DNA of 64,000 nt from Phenylobacterium sp. SCN 70-31 (GCF_001724605.1 NZ_MEEX01000006.1:218702-282701), one strand, 5' to 3'. Shown: positions 28,048-37,353, counted from the first letter of the stretch. The notes: generated by a model from the sequence alone, not told the origin. Numbers and translations: made by a program.

Positions 28048-28536
28048 TCAGGCCGGGAAGGCGTCGGGATAGGCGACGCTGAGCGGTGCGTCGAAGGCGC
28101 CGGCCTGGAGCGCGAGCGCCATGAACGCCGGGCTGCCGGAATAGGCCGACGTCACCTGAGCCGCTGTTTCGGGGGCGAAGCCGAAGCGCGGGTAGTAGCC
28201 GGGGTGCCCCAGCACCAGCACGCCGTGCGCGCCGAACTCGCGGGCGCTTTCCAAGCCCGCCCGCACCAGGGCGGTTCCGATCCCGCCGCGCTGCAGCCCG
28301 GGCCTCACGGCCATCGGCGCCAGGGCCGCGAACAGATCGGCGCGGTCGGCGAACAGCCGGCTGAACAGGATATGGCCGTCCACCCGACCGTCCTCGGCCG
28401 CCACCAGCTCGAACAGCACGTCGCCGCCCGCCCGCAGCCGTTCGATCAGGGCCGCCTCGTCGGGCTGGCCGAACGCGAGCGTATTGACCTCGGCGATGGC
28501 CGGGCGATCCTCCGCGCGGGCGTACCGGACCGCCAC
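28048..28536 (-). CDS. GNAT family N-acetyltransferase, YhbS-like
   Basis: 162 residues. The acetyl-CoA loop is VRPGLQRGGIGTALV, and HILFSRLFADR, VLGHPGYYPRFGF are typical of the YhbS-type group. Acceptor is unknown. It begins four bases after the trxB stop, so it is the second gene of a trxB operon. It is not the PseH acetyltransferase of the pseudaminic acid pathway as far as motifs show. Confidence 0.85.
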   Translation of the reverse strand: MAVRYARAEDRPAIAEVNTLAFGQPDEAALIERLRAGGDVLFELVAAEDGRVDGHILFSRLFADRADLFAALAPMAVRPGLQRGGIGTALVRAGLESAREFGAHGVLVLGHPGYYPRFGFAPETAAQVTSAYSGSPAFMALALQAGAFDAPLSVAYPDAFPA

Positions 28537-28540
28537 CGAC

Positions 28541-29542
28541 CTACCAGGCCCCGATCTTCTGGGCTTCCTGATGGCTGATCGGGTGCTGGGCCTTCCTGTG
28601 GTCCTCTTCCGCGAGGAACCGAACGGCCTCCAGCGCCGCCATGCAGCCCATGCCCGCCGCGGTCACCGCCTGGCGGTAGACGTCGTCGGTGACATCGCCT
28701 GCGGCGTAGACGCCCGGGATCGCGGTGGCGGCCGTGCCCGGCTTCACCTTCAGATAGCCCGACGCGTCCATCTCGAGCTGACCCTGGAAGAGCTGGCTGG
28801 CGGGCGCGTGGCCGATGGCGATGAACACCCCGTCCGCCGCGACCGTCCGGGTTTCGCCCGTGTTGACGTCCTTCAGCCGGACGCCGGTGACGCCCATCGG
28901 GTCGGTCTCGCCCAGCACCTCGTCGATGGCGTGGTTCCAGACCACCTCGATCTTCGGGTGGTTGAACAGGCGCTCCTGCAGGATGCGCTCGGCCCGGAGT
29001 TCGTCGCGCCGGTGGACCAGCGTCACCTTGGACGCGAAGTTGGTGAGGAACAGCGCCTCCTCGACGGCCGTGTTGCCGCCGCCCACCACGATCACCTCCT
29101 TGCCGCGGTAGAAGAAGCCGTCGCACGTGGCGCAGGCCGAGACGCCGAAGCCCTGGAACGTCTGCTCGGTGGGCAGGCCCAGCCACTTGGCCTGGGCGCC
29201 GGTGGCGATGATCAGGGTCTCGGCCAGCCAGACCTGGCCGCTGTCGGTCTCCAGGCGGAACGGGCGCTTCGACAGGTCGGCCGTGGTGACGATGTCGCTG
29301 ACGATCTCGGTGCCCACGTGTGCGGCCTGGGCCTGCATCTGCTCCATCAGCCAGGGGCCCTGGATGACGTCGGCGAAGCCGGGATAGTTCTCCACGTCGG
29401 TGGTGATGGTGAGCTGGCCGCCGGGCTGTATGCCCTGGATCAGCACTGGCTTCAGCAGGGCGCGCGCGGCGTAGACGGCGGCGGTGTAGCCGGCGGGGCC
29501 GGAGCCCACGATCAGGCAGCGGACGGAACGAGGTTCGGACAT
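28541..29542 (-). CDS. trxB: thioredoxin-disulfide reductase
   Basis: The ATG at 29542 gives 333 residues. It has an FAD motif GSGPAGYTAAVYAARA, the redox pair ACATCDGFFY, the NADPH-binding VVGGGNTAVEEALFL and a C-terminal GVYAAGDVTDDVYRQAVTAAGMG. It reduces thioredoxin with NADPH in the cytoplasm. The N-terminal extension seen in the longest frame is not family-like. Confidence 0.95.
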   Translation of the reverse strand: MSEPRSVRCLIVGSGPAGYTAAVYAARALLKPVLIQGIQPGGQLTITTDVENYPGFADVIQGPWLMEQMQAQAAHVGTEIVSDIVTTADLSKRPFRLETDSGQVWLAETLIIATGAQAKWLGLPTEQTFQGFGVSACATCDGFFYRGKEVIVVGGGNTAVEEALFLTNFASKVTLVHRRDELRAERILQERLFNHPKIEVVWNHAIDEVLGETDPMGVTGVRLKDVNTGETRTVAADGVFIAIGHAPASQLFQGQLEMDASGYLKVKPGTAATAIPGVYAAGDVTDDVYRQAVTAAGMGCMAALEAVRFLAEEDHRKAQHPISHQEAQKIGAW

Positions 29543-29662
29543 GCCGCCTATGTAGGTCGGATTCTGGCCGCTTGCGATGGGATCAAGCCGTGAACCTCGG
29601 CCTCTGATCGTCACGGGCGCCGCGGCTGGAACCATCTCTGTGGTCAAGCTTTATCGTTGGCG

Positions 29663-29866
29663 ATGGACAGCAAGCTCAAGATCGCCGGCATCGTCTTCCT
29701 CGCCGCCCTCGCGTTCGGCGCGCTTTGGGCGCTCTGGATCGGTCTGAAGGTTCTGGCCTCGATCGCGGGGGCGGGTCTAGTGGTCGGTCTGGCGGTGGGC
29801 GTCGTCATGGGCGTGCGCTCGCGCCGGAAGCTTCCGCCGCCCGAGGATCGCGCGCAGATTGGTTAA
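29663..29866 (+). CDS. small two-helix membrane protein
   Basis: 67 residues from the ATG at 29663 (a TTG six bases earlier is possible). Two hydrophobic segments (about 8-29 and 33-52) are followed by a basic RSRRK cytoplasmic end and a charged tail. No family recognised. It is divergent from trxB and 35 bases before pseI. Confidence 0.6.
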   Translation: MDSKLKIAGIVFLAALAFGALWALWIGLKVLASIAGAGLVVGLAVGVVMGVRSRRKLPPPEDRAQIG

Positions 29867-29901
29867 CGCGGCTTTCAGCCGTGCGGGCGTATTCTGCTCC
29901 C

Positions 29902-30969
29902 ATGGCCCAGGCCCCGCACATCGAGCCCGAGATCGAGATCGCCGGACGGAAGATCGGAGCCGCGCATCCGCCCTTCGTGATCTGCGAGCTGTCGGGCAAC
30001 CACAACGGCAGCCTGGAGCGCGCGCTGCGCATGGTGGACGCCGCCGCCGACACCGGCTGCGACGCCATCAAGATCCAGACCTACACCGCCGACACCATCA
30101 CCATGGACGTCGACCGGCCCGAGTTCCGCATCCACGGCGGCCTGTGGGACGGTCGCAGCCTCTACGAACTGTACCAGGAGGCCCAGACGCCGTTCGAATG
30201 GCACGCCGCCATCTTCGAGCGGGCGCGCAAACGGGGCGTCATCGTCTTCTCCAGCCCCTTCGACGAGACGGCCGTGGACCTGCTCGCCGATCTCGACGCG
30301 CCAGCCTACAAGATCGCCTCGTTCGAGGCGGTGGACCTGCCGCTGATCCGCTACGCGGCGGCCCGCGGCAAGCCGCTGATCATCTCCACCGGCATGGCCA
30401 ACCTGGCCGAGATCGAGGCCGCGCGGGCGGCGGCGCTGGAGGCGAGCGCGCCGGGCGTCGTGCTGCTGCACTGCGTGTCCAGCTATCCGGCCGTGCCCGA
30501 GGACGCCAACCTCCGCACCATCGGCGACATGGCCAGGCGGTTCGACTGCCCGGTCGGCCTCTCGGACCACACCATGGGCACGGCCGCCTCGGTGGCGGCG
30601 GTGGCGCTGGGCGCCTCGGTGATCGAGAAGCACTTCACCCTGGCCCGCGCCGACGGCGGCCCTGACGCCGCCTTCAGCCTGGAGCCGGCCGAGTTCAAGA
30701 CGCTGTGCGACGACACCCGGTCCGCCTGGACCGCCCTGGGCCGCGCCCATTACGACCTGCTGGGATCGGAGCGGGGCAACGTCATGTTCCGGCGCTCGCT
30801 CTACGTCGCCGCCGACGTGAAGGCGGGCCAGCCGCTCACGCGCGCCAACGTCCGCTCCATCCGCCCGGGAAACGGCCTGCCGCCGGCCCACCTGGACGAG
30901 GTTCTGGGCAGGACGGCCGCGCGCGATCTGGCGCGGGGCGAACCCCTGGGCTGGGACATGCTGGCTTAG
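29902..30969 (+). CDS. pseI: pseudaminic acid synthase
   Basis: The ATG at 29902 gives 355 residues. It has the NeuB/PseI TIM-barrel blocks FVICELSGNHNGS, DAIKIQTYTADTIT, LWDGRSLYELYQEA, VFSSPFDETAVDLL, YKIASFEA, ISTGMA, LHCVSSYPA, GLSDHTMG, and a C-terminal SAF domain (SLYVAADVKAGQPLT...SIRPGNGLPP). The LYELYQEAQTPFEWH segment is typical of PseI rather than sialic acid synthase. It condenses phosphoenolpyruvate with the altrose-derived hexose to make pseudaminic acid. The other pathway gene here is pseG at 32.7 kb. Confidence 0.9.
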   Translation: MAQAPHIEPEIEIAGRKIGAAHPPFVICELSGNHNGSLERALRMVDAAADTGCDAIKIQTYTADTITMDVDRPEFRIHGGLWDGRSLYELYQEAQTPFEWHAAIFERARKRGVIVFSSPFDETAVDLLADLDAPAYKIASFEAVDLPLIRYAAARGKPLIISTGMANLAEIEAARAAALEASAPGVVLLHCVSSYPAVPEDANLRTIGDMARRFDCPVGLSDHTMGTAASVAAVALGASVIEKHFTLARADGGPDAAFSLEPAEFKTLCDDTRSAWTALGRAHYDLLGSERGNVMFRRSLYVAADVKAGQPLTRANVRSIRPGNGLPPAHLDEVLGRTAARDLARGEPLGWDMLA

Positions 30970-31091
30970 GCCGAACGCGGTCCCCCTTTTCAGCCCCGTT
31001 TCCAACCCCGTGTGCGGCGCGAGGTAAGCCGCAGGCAGGCCACCGGCCGGCAGACTCCGCGCTCGACACGCGCCTGGCTTCGCGCTTTATA

Positions 31092-31104
31092 TTATCGACG
31101 ATAA
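31092..31104. promoter_or_regulatory. 13-bp palindrome upstream of flavin monooxygenase
   Basis: TTATCGACGATAA is a perfect palindrome with one central base, in an AT-rich patch between pseI and the monooxygenase gene. It could be an operator; no regulator is assigned. Confidence 0.5.
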
Positions 31105-31108
31105 GTTA

Positions 31109-31122
31109 TTGACCTCGATCAA
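31109..31122 (+). promoter_or_regulatory. FNR/FixK-like box
   Basis: TTGACCTCGATCAA fits the TTGA-N6-TCAA pattern bound by FNR/FixK/FnrL family activators. It is centred 64 bases before the monooxygenase ATG, leaving room for a start site at +41.5. It could make the gene oxygen- or redox-responsive. Confidence 0.5.
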
Positions 31123-31179
31123 GGCCCGCACGCCGGGCTGCAGCAGGTTGGGGCGAAGAACCAGAAGCGGGAGGGTGCG

Positions 31180-32697
31180 ATGACCGTCGCGACAGAGGCG
31201 CCGACCAGGGCCGGCCATTTCGACGTCCTGATCGTGGGCGCGGGCATTTCCGGGATCGGCGCCGCCTATCACCTGAAGACCCGGTCGCCCGACCGCAGCT
31301 TCGTTGTCCTGGAGACGCTGGAGAGCTTCGGCGGCACCTGGCTCACCCACAAATACCCCGGCATCCGCTCGGACAGCGACCTCTACACCTTCGGCTACCG
31401 CTTCAAGCCCTGGGTCGGGCCGCCGATCGCCACCGCCCAGGAGATCCTCAACTACATGGGCGAGGTCATCGACGAGAACGATCTCGGCGGCCACATCCGC
31501 TATGGTCACCGCATCCTTCGCGCGGCCTGGTCCAGCGCCGAGAACCTCTGGACGATCGAGGCGGTGAAGCTCGACACCGGCGAGCGGCTCACCTTCACGG
31601 CCGGCTTCCTCTGGATGTGCCAGGGCTACTACCGCCACGACCAGGGCTACACGCCCGAATGGGAGGGTATGGCCGACTTCAAGGGCCGGATCGTCCACCC
31701 GCAGACCTGGCCCCAGGATCTGGACCTCGCGGGCAAGAAGGTCGTCATCATCGGCTCGGGGGCCACGGCCGCGACGCTGCTGCCCAACATCGCCGACGAT
31801 TGCGCGCACGTGACCCTGCTCCAGCGGTCGCCGACCTATTTCATCCCCGGCCGCAACGCCATCGACATCGCCGACCAGCTCCGCCTGCTGAAGGTGGACG
31901 AGAGCTGGATTCACGAGATCGTCCGGCGGCAGCAGCTCTACAACGGCGATCTCTTCACCCGCCGGGCCGTCGAGGAGCCCGAGACCGTGAAGCAGGAGCT
32001 GCTGGCCGGCGTCAGCGCCTTCGTGGGCCCCGAGATCACGGAGAAGCACTTCACGCCCAGCTACCGTCCCTGGCGCCAGCGCATCGCCTTCGTGCCGGAC
32101 GGCGACCTGTTCCGCGCGGTGAAGAGCGGCAAGGCCTCGGTCGTCACCGACCATATCGAACGCTTCACCGAGACCGGCATCCGTCTCAAGTCGGGCGAGA
32201 CCCTGGACGCGGACGTCGTCATCACCGCCACCGGTTTCGATCTCAGCGTCCTGGGCGACATCGACTTCGCCATCGACGGCGAACCGCTGAACTTCGGCGA
32301 CACGGTCACTTACCGCGGGATGATGTTCACGGGCGTCCCCAACCTGGTCTGGGTGTTCGGCTATTTCCGGGCCAGTTGGACCTTGCGGGCCGATCTGGTC
32401 GCCGACTTCGTCCTCCGCCTTCTCGACCAGATGAAGGCCAAGGGCGCGAAGAAGGTCTCGGTCGCCCTGCGACCCGAGGATCGGGACATGCCGAGGCTCT
32501 CGTGGATCGACCCCGAGAACTTCAATCCCGGCTACCTGATGCGCTCGATGCACCTGCTGCCCAAGCGCGGGGACAAGCCGGAATGGCAGCACAGCCAGGA
32601 CTACTGGGCCGAGAAGGACGAACTGCCGCAGATCGACCTGGACGATGCGGCCTTCGTCTACGAAGGCGCCGACCCCGGCGCCTCGCGCGCCGCCTGA
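31180..32697 (+). CDS. flavin-containing (Baeyer-Villiger type) monooxygenase
   Basis: 505 residues. FAD motif LIVGAGISGIGAAYHL, a GTWLTHKYPGIRSDSD block, and a second Rossmann motif VVIIGSGATAATLLPNI for NADPH. A conserved ATGFD...LGDI and MMFTGVPN segment follow. This is the class B flavoprotein monooxygenase layout. It inserts oxygen into a ketone or N/S substrate in the cytoplasm. It sits between pseI and pseG but has its own regulatory region. Substrate unknown. Confidence 0.85.
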   Translation: MTVATEAPTRAGHFDVLIVGAGISGIGAAYHLKTRSPDRSFVVLETLESFGGTWLTHKYPGIRSDSDLYTFGYRFKPWVGPPIATAQEILNYMGEVIDENDLGGHIRYGHRILRAAWSSAENLWTIEAVKLDTGERLTFTAGFLWMCQGYYRHDQGYTPEWEGMADFKGRIVHPQTWPQDLDLAGKKVVIIGSGATAATLLPNIADDCAHVTLLQRSPTYFIPGRNAIDIADQLRLLKVDESWIHEIVRRQQLYNGDLFTRRAVEEPETVKQELLAGVSAFVGPEITEKHFTPSYRPWRQRIAFVPDGDLFRAVKSGKASVVTDHIERFTETGIRLKSGETLDADVVITATGFDLSVLGDIDFAIDGEPLNFGDTVTYRGMMFTGVPNLVWVFGYFRASWTLRADLVADFVLRLLDQMKAKGAKKVSVALRPEDRDMPRLSWIDPENFNPGYLMRSMHLLPKRGDKPEWQHSQDYWAEKDELPQIDLDDAAFVYEGADPGASRAA

Positions 32698-32712
32698 GGC
32701 CAAGGCTGACGC

Positions 32713-33726
32713 TCAGCGGCCGGCGATCAGCCGCAGGAAGGTCTCGGCCGTCCGGCCCGCGCCCAGCCCGTCGCACGTCTCGGCGCTGCGCCGGGCGAGG
32801 TCGCGCCGCAGATCGGCGTCGCGGAGCAGCCGCCACAGCGCCTTGTCCATCGTCGCGTCGAAGTCGGGGTCGGCCAGGTCCAGCACGATGGCCGCTTCCC
32901 GCTCGGCGAGCGCCTGCGCATTGGGTCGCTGGTTGTCGGCCAGGATCACCAGGATGGACGGCAGGCCCAGCACGCAGCGTTCCCATGTGCTCGAGCCGGC
33001 CGCGCCGATCCCGATGTCGGCCTCTGCCGTCAGGCGCGCCATGTGCGGGGTGTCCACATGGAGCAGCAGCCGGGTGTCGCGCCGGGCGATCTTCGCCAGG
33101 CCGGGAAGGCTGGGCGCGCCCGCGCCCAGGACGATGTCGAGTCCCGCGTCCTGAAGCCGAGGCCGCACCCGCTCGACGATCCGGGCGGTGACGCCGCCCA
33201 CGTCGGTCAGGCCCATGGAGATCAGAATCCGCTGCACCGGCTCGCCGCGCCAGGCCAGGGCGGGCTCGCGCAACGCCGCGAACTCGGGTCGGACAGCGGC
33301 GAACTCGGGTCCGAGCAGCAGGCGGGTCGTCTCGGGAACCAGGCCGAGATAGTCTTCGGCCCGGCGGGCCGGGCCCGCGTCAACCACCACGTCGGCGCCG
33401 AGAGGCCGGTCGGCCAGGTCGTCGACGACCAGAACGGGCCGACCCTGGGCCATCGCCCGGTGGTCGGGTTCCGAGAGGCCGTAGTGGTCGAACGCGACGG
33501 CGTCGAAGGCTTCGCGCACGGCCGCCGCGGCCAGGTCCTCGGCGGCGATCCGCTCGGCGTCGGGGGCGAAGGCGTCCAGCACCTCGGCCAGGGCGGGCGG
33601 TCCGACGAAGGCGAAGGTCGCGCCCTGGGCGGACATCGCCCGGGCCAGGGTGAGGCTGCGCATCACATGGCCCCCGCCCACGGTGGGGCCGGCGTCGACG
33701 ACGAACAGGATCCGCGGGCCGGTCAT
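32713..33726 (-). CDS. pseG: UDP-2,4-diacetamido-2,4,6-trideoxy-beta-L-altropyranose hydrolase
   Basis: The ATG at 33726 gives 337 residues. The N-terminal VVDAGPTVGGGHVMRSLTLA (GxGHxxR) and AAGSSTWERCVLGLPSILVILADNQ are hallmarks of PseG, a glycosyltransferase-B-like hydrolase. It removes UDP just before the PseI condensation. It converges on the monooxygenase and lies about 1.7 kb from pseI. Pathway genes pseB, pseC, pseH and pseF are not in the window. Confidence 0.88.
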   Translation of the reverse strand: MTGPRILFVVDAGPTVGGGHVMRSLTLARAMSAQGATFAFVGPPALAEVLDAFAPDAERIAAEDLAAAAVREAFDAVAFDHYGLSEPDHRAMAQGRPVLVVDDLADRPLGADVVVDAGPARRAEDYLGLVPETTRLLLGPEFAAVRPEFAALREPALAWRGEPVQRILISMGLTDVGGVTARIVERVRPRLQDAGLDIVLGAGAPSLPGLAKIARRDTRLLLHVDTPHMARLTAEADIGIGAAGSSTWERCVLGLPSILVILADNQRPNAQALAEREAAIVLDLADPDFDATMDKALWRLLRDADLRRDLARRSAETCDGLGAGRTAETFLRLIAGR

Positions 33727-33790
33727 AACCGCCGATGGCCTCCGAAATGGGCGAGATCGGGGCAAGTCATGCCGACGACTTCATCCGATG

Positions 33791-33829
33791 CGGCCCCAAA
33801 AAGCAAAGGGCCGCCCCGAAGGGCGGCCC
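33791..33829 (-). terminator. rho-independent terminator of the RTX gene
   Basis: Read leftward, GGGCCGCCC-TTCG-GGGCGGCCC is a 9-bp stem with a stable UUCG loop, followed by TTTGCTTTTT. It lies 23 bases past the RTX stop and before the pseG start. Confidence 0.9.
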
Positions 33830-33851
33830 CGCGACGCGCAGATGCCGCGCG

Positions 33852-36221
33852 TCAGAGGATGTTGGTCTCGCCGATGTCGGCGAGCGTCTTGCCGACCAGC
33901 AGCACCGACTCGTCGGCGGTGCCGTTGCCGCCGTCGTCGTAGAAGACGACCACGTCGGACCCGATCGCCACGGCCACATAGATGACCGTGCCGTCCATGA
34001 GCGCTTCGGCCGCCGTCACGGCGGCGGCGAAGTCGGCCGCAGTGGCTTCGGCGTAGTTCGTGCCCGAGCCGGCCGCGTCGCCGAACTCGATCCGATCCGC
34101 GCTGGTCCAGTCGTTGATCGCGTCGATGGTCGCCAAGCCGCCCACGCCGCTGTCGCCCGCGCCGATCACGAAGACGTCCGTTCCCGACCCGCCGCTCATC
34201 ACGTCGCGCCCGGTTCCGCCTTCGATCGTGTCGTTGCCCGAGCCGCCCACGATGGTGTCGGTCCCCGCGCCGCCCGAGAGGCTGTTCGCCCCGCCGCCGC
34301 CGCTGATGCTGTCGGCGCCGTTTCCACCGTCGATGGTGTCGGCGCCCGATCCGGCCACGATGGTGTCGGCGCCGTCGCCGCCGGCGATGGTGTTCAGGCC
34401 CTCGCCGCCGTCGATCGAGTCGGCGCCGTCGCCGCCGTCGATGGTGTCGTCGCCGGCCGCGCCGGTGATGCTGTCGCCGCCGGTTCCGCCCACCAGGGTG
34501 TCTGCGCCCGAACCGCCGTCGATGATGTTGTCGTCGGCGCTGCCGCTGCCGTCGATGCTGTCGGCGCCGTCGCCGCCGCTGGCCGCGGCCCGCCCGGTGA
34601 AGCTGATGACGTCGTCGCCGGCGCCGCCGTTGATGATGTCGACGCCGCCCGCGGTGGTGCCGCCGGTGTTGATCGTGTCGTTCCCGCCGCCGGCCGACAC
34701 CGAGTCGTTGCCGTTGCCGGTGGTGATGCTGTCGGTTCCGCTTCCGGTCACGACCGTGTTGGCGCCGGCGCCGGCGTTGATGATGTTCGCGCCTTCGCCG
34801 CCGTCGATCGAGTCCGCGCCGGCGCCGGTCGTGATGTTGTCGGCGCCCGCGCCGCCCGAGACGGTGTTCGAACCGCCCGTATCGACCAGGGTGTCGTCGC
34901 CGTCGCCCAGGTTGATGCTGTCGTTGCCCGCCGCGCTGGCGACCGTATCCGAGCCGGCGCCTGCCGAGATGGTCAGGTTTCCGCCCGCGGCCGATCCGTC
35001 GATGCTGTCGGCGCCCGCGCCCGTCGTCACGCTCCCGCTGCCGGTCAGGGTGATGCGGTTCGCGCCCGCGCCGCCATCGATCGTGTCGGCGCCCGAACCG
35101 CTGTTGATGGTGTCGTCGCCGTCGCCGCCCGAGATGCTGTCCGAACCCGCCCCGGTCGAGATGGTGTCGGCTCCGGCGCCGCCCGAGATCGTGTTGTCGC
35201 CGGCGCCCGCGGCGATGGTGTCGTCGCCGCCGCCGCCCGAGATGTTGTCCGAGCCGGCGCCGGCCGTGATGCTGTCGTTGCCGACCCCGCCGGTGACCGT
35301 GTTCGCGCCGCCGCCCGCGTCGACGACGTTCGTCCCCGAACCCGTGTCGATGAGGTCGGCGCCCGAGCCGGCGACCAGCGAGTCGTTGCCGGCCCCGAGG
35401 TTGACGGTGTTGGCGCCGTCGCCCGCGTTGACCGTGTCGTTGCCGTCGCCCGCGTCGATGATGTCGGCGCCGGAGCCGGCCACGATGGTGTCGGCGCCTG
35501 CGCCGCCGTCGAGCGAATCCGCGCCGCCGCCGCCCGTCAGGTTGTCGTTTCCTTCCTGGCCGCCGATGGTGTCGTTGCCCGCGCCCCCGACGATGGTGTC
35601 GTCGCCCAGGTTGCCCAGCATGTAGTCGTTGCCGCCGGAGCCCACGATGGTGTCGTTGCCCTGGCCGCCCAGCAGCAGGTCGGAGCCCGAGCCGCCGGTG
35701 ATGCTGTCGTCGCCGAGGTTGCCCTGCGCGAACTGCAGCACGCCGGGATTGCTTCCGGCGCCGACGTTGATGGTGTCGTTGTCGCGGCCGCCGTAGATGA
35801 CGTCGTCGCCGTCCCCGCCGTTCAGGACGTCGTCGCCCTGGTTGCCCTGGAGCAGGTCGTCGCCCGCGCCGCCGTTGAGCGTGTCGTTGCCCAGCCCGCC
35901 GTAGAGGCCGTCCGCGCCGGCGGTGCCGGTGACGTTGTCGTCGCCGGTGGTGCCCGCGTACAGCAGGGAACTGTCCGGGAAGATCGCGGCCGAGCCGCCG
36001 GTGGTCGAAATCGCCCGGAAGCCGCCGGGATCGCTGAAGGTGATCGAACGCCCGTCGCCGTTCAGGATGATCAGGTCGGGCGAGTTCACCGTGAACGGCA
36101 CGAAGCTCACCGAGATCTGAGCGGCCGTCAGCGTCGGCTTGGTGAAGACCAGCACGTCGTTCGTGGCGTTGAAGGCGAGCGCCTGCGCCGGCGTGATGTC
36201 ATCGAAGAAGAACGTCGCCAC
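33852..36221 (-). CDS. RTX calcium-binding repeat protein, type I secreted
   Basis: 789 residues from a GTG start. After a non-repeat N-terminus (about 1-90) comes a very long run of GGxGxDxUx-type nonapeptides (for example GGAGNDTIGG, GGDGDDVIYGG) to about residue 700. A C-terminal part follows (INDWTSADRIEFGD...SVLLVGKTLADIGETNIL) that fits a type I secretion signal. No cysteine is seen. Such beta-rolls bind calcium and occur in S-layer, adhesin and exoenzyme proteins; there is no clear enzyme domain. No ABC exporter lies nearby. It is a likely cell-surface protein. Confidence 0.85.
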   Translation of the reverse strand: MATFFFDDITPAQALAFNATNDVLVFTKPTLTAAQISVSFVPFTVNSPDLIILNGDGRSITFSDPGGFRAISTTGGSAAIFPDSSLLYAGTTGDDNVTGTAGADGLYGGLGNDTLNGGAGDDLLQGNQGDDVLNGGDGDDVIYGGRDNDTINVGAGSNPGVLQFAQGNLGDDSITGGSGSDLLLGGQGNDTIVGSGGNDYMLGNLGDDTIVGGAGNDTIGGQEGNDNLTGGGGADSLDGGAGADTIVAGSGADIIDAGDGNDTVNAGDGANTVNLGAGNDSLVAGSGADLIDTGSGTNVVDAGGGANTVTGGVGNDSITAGAGSDNISGGGGDDTIAAGAGDNTISGGAGADTISTGAGSDSISGGDGDDTINSGSGADTIDGGAGANRITLTGSGSVTTGAGADSIDGSAAGGNLTISAGAGSDTVASAAGNDSINLGDGDDTLVDTGGSNTVSGGAGADNITTGAGADSIDGGEGANIINAGAGANTVVTGSGTDSITTGNGNDSVSAGGGNDTINTGGTTAGGVDIINGGAGDDVISFTGRAAASGGDGADSIDGSGSADDNIIDGGSGADTLVGGTGGDSITGAAGDDTIDGGDGADSIDGGEGLNTIAGGDGADTIVAGSGADTIDGGNGADSISGGGGANSLSGGAGTDTIVGGSGNDTIEGGTGRDVMSGGSGTDVFVIGAGDSGVGGLATIDAINDWTSADRIEFGDAAGSGTNYAEATAADFAAAVTAAEALMDGTVIYVAVAIGSDVVVFYDDGGNGTADESVLLVGKTLADIGETNIL

Positions 36222-36353
36222 TGTGCGGCCCCCAAATGCGAATCGGTTTGCGTCCCTGAGCGGGAGGCTATCGGCAATTCCTTAGCTAAAGTTACTGCGC
36301 GAGGCGAACGCAACAACAATGCGCCGCGCGGCGGCTCCGGTTCCTCATCCGCC

Positions 36354-37325
36354 TCAGGGCTCGCCGTCGTAGCGAAGCAGGATTTCCTGCGCGGCCCGGT
36401 CCGTCTCGGCCAGGGGCGCATAGGCCGGCGCTTCGAAGGCGCCCGCGAACGGGGCCGCGATCCCCTGGGCGGCCAGGTCGGCGTGGAACCGGGCCAGCTT
36501 GGCGCTGTGGCCCTTCATCGGCAGGACGAAGACGGGCTTTCCCGTCGCCGCGGCGTCGGTGGCCAGGTTCGTGGAGTCCTCGGTGACCAGGATCGCGTCC
36601 GCGGCGGCCAGGAAGGCGAAATAGGGGTTCTCGCCCGCGCCGTCCCATATCCATCCCGCAAGGCCGGCGAGCGCGGCGGTCATGGCCTCGCGCGCGGCCG
36701 TGGGCGTGCGCCGCGTGAACGACACCATCAGGGCGCCGCCTGTGCGTTCCACTGCGGTCCTCACGTCCCGCGCTATCCGCCGGGCGTGATCGGCCGGCAG
36801 GTCGTGGGCCTTGGACCGGCCGCCGACGATCAGCGCGATGCGCGGCCTGGGCAGGGCGTCCAGCCGCTCGGCGAACCGCGCCTGCGCCAGGGCCAGCGTC
36901 TCGGGGGTGATCCGGTTGGGCGCGCCCAGGATCGGAACCACGTTCGGCCCGCTCAGCCCGTCGTGCGTCGGCGGGACGACCACGTCGAAGCGCGCCAGCG
37001 GCGCCTTGGGGTCCTGGGCCTGGACCACGAAGGTCTTGCCGCCGCTCCAGGCCAGGATGCGCGTCGACAGGGGAAGCGTCGCGCGGCCGGCGCCGATCCA
37101 GATGTCGGGCCAGGGCGCGGCGATCGGGTCGCCGGCGCGGGCGGCGGGCGGGATCAAGCGCCAGGGCAGGCGTCCCAGGCCCCATCGCCATGCGATCCGC
37201 TTCGGTGCGACCAGGGCCGGGCGCCGGCGGGCGATCGCCTCGCCCAGGCCCAGGACCTGGGCCTCGATGCCGGCCCGGCCGTCCGAGACGGCCCAGATAC
37301 GCAAGGGACGGGGCGCGCCGCTCAT
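36354..37325 (-). CDS. ELM1/GtrOC1-family protein
   Basis: 323 residues. It matches the mitochondrial-fission ELM1-like family, common in alphaproteobacteria: IWAVSDGRAGIEAQVLGLGEA, FVVQAQDPKAP, FDVVVPPTHDG, ALIVGGRSKAHDLP, and LVTEDSTNLATDAAATGKPVF. The fold resembles GT-B glycosyltransferases, and some members sit in surface polysaccharide loci, which suits the pse/RTX neighbours. Biochemical function is not known. Confidence 0.82.
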   Translation of the reverse strand: MSGAPRPLRIWAVSDGRAGIEAQVLGLGEAIARRRPALVAPKRIAWRWGLGRLPWRLIPPAARAGDPIAAPWPDIWIGAGRATLPLSTRILAWSGGKTFVVQAQDPKAPLARFDVVVPPTHDGLSGPNVVPILGAPNRITPETLALAQARFAERLDALPRPRIALIVGGRSKAHDLPADHARRIARDVRTAVERTGGALMVSFTRRTPTAAREAMTAALAGLAGWIWDGAGENPYFAFLAAADAILVTEDSTNLATDAAATGKPVFVLPMKGHSAKLARFHADLAAQGIAAPFAGAFEAPAYAPLAETDRAAQEILLRYDGEP

Positions 37326-37353
37326 CGGCGCGTCGCGCGCAGGGCGGGGTGGG

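Noticed and set aside
34060..35625. 521-residue Pro/Ser-rich plus-strand frame
   Set aside because: Another reading of the reversed RTX repeats.
33852..36221. CRISPR-like periodicity
   Set aside because: Repeats are in-frame 9-residue coding units with no regular spacers; no cas genes.
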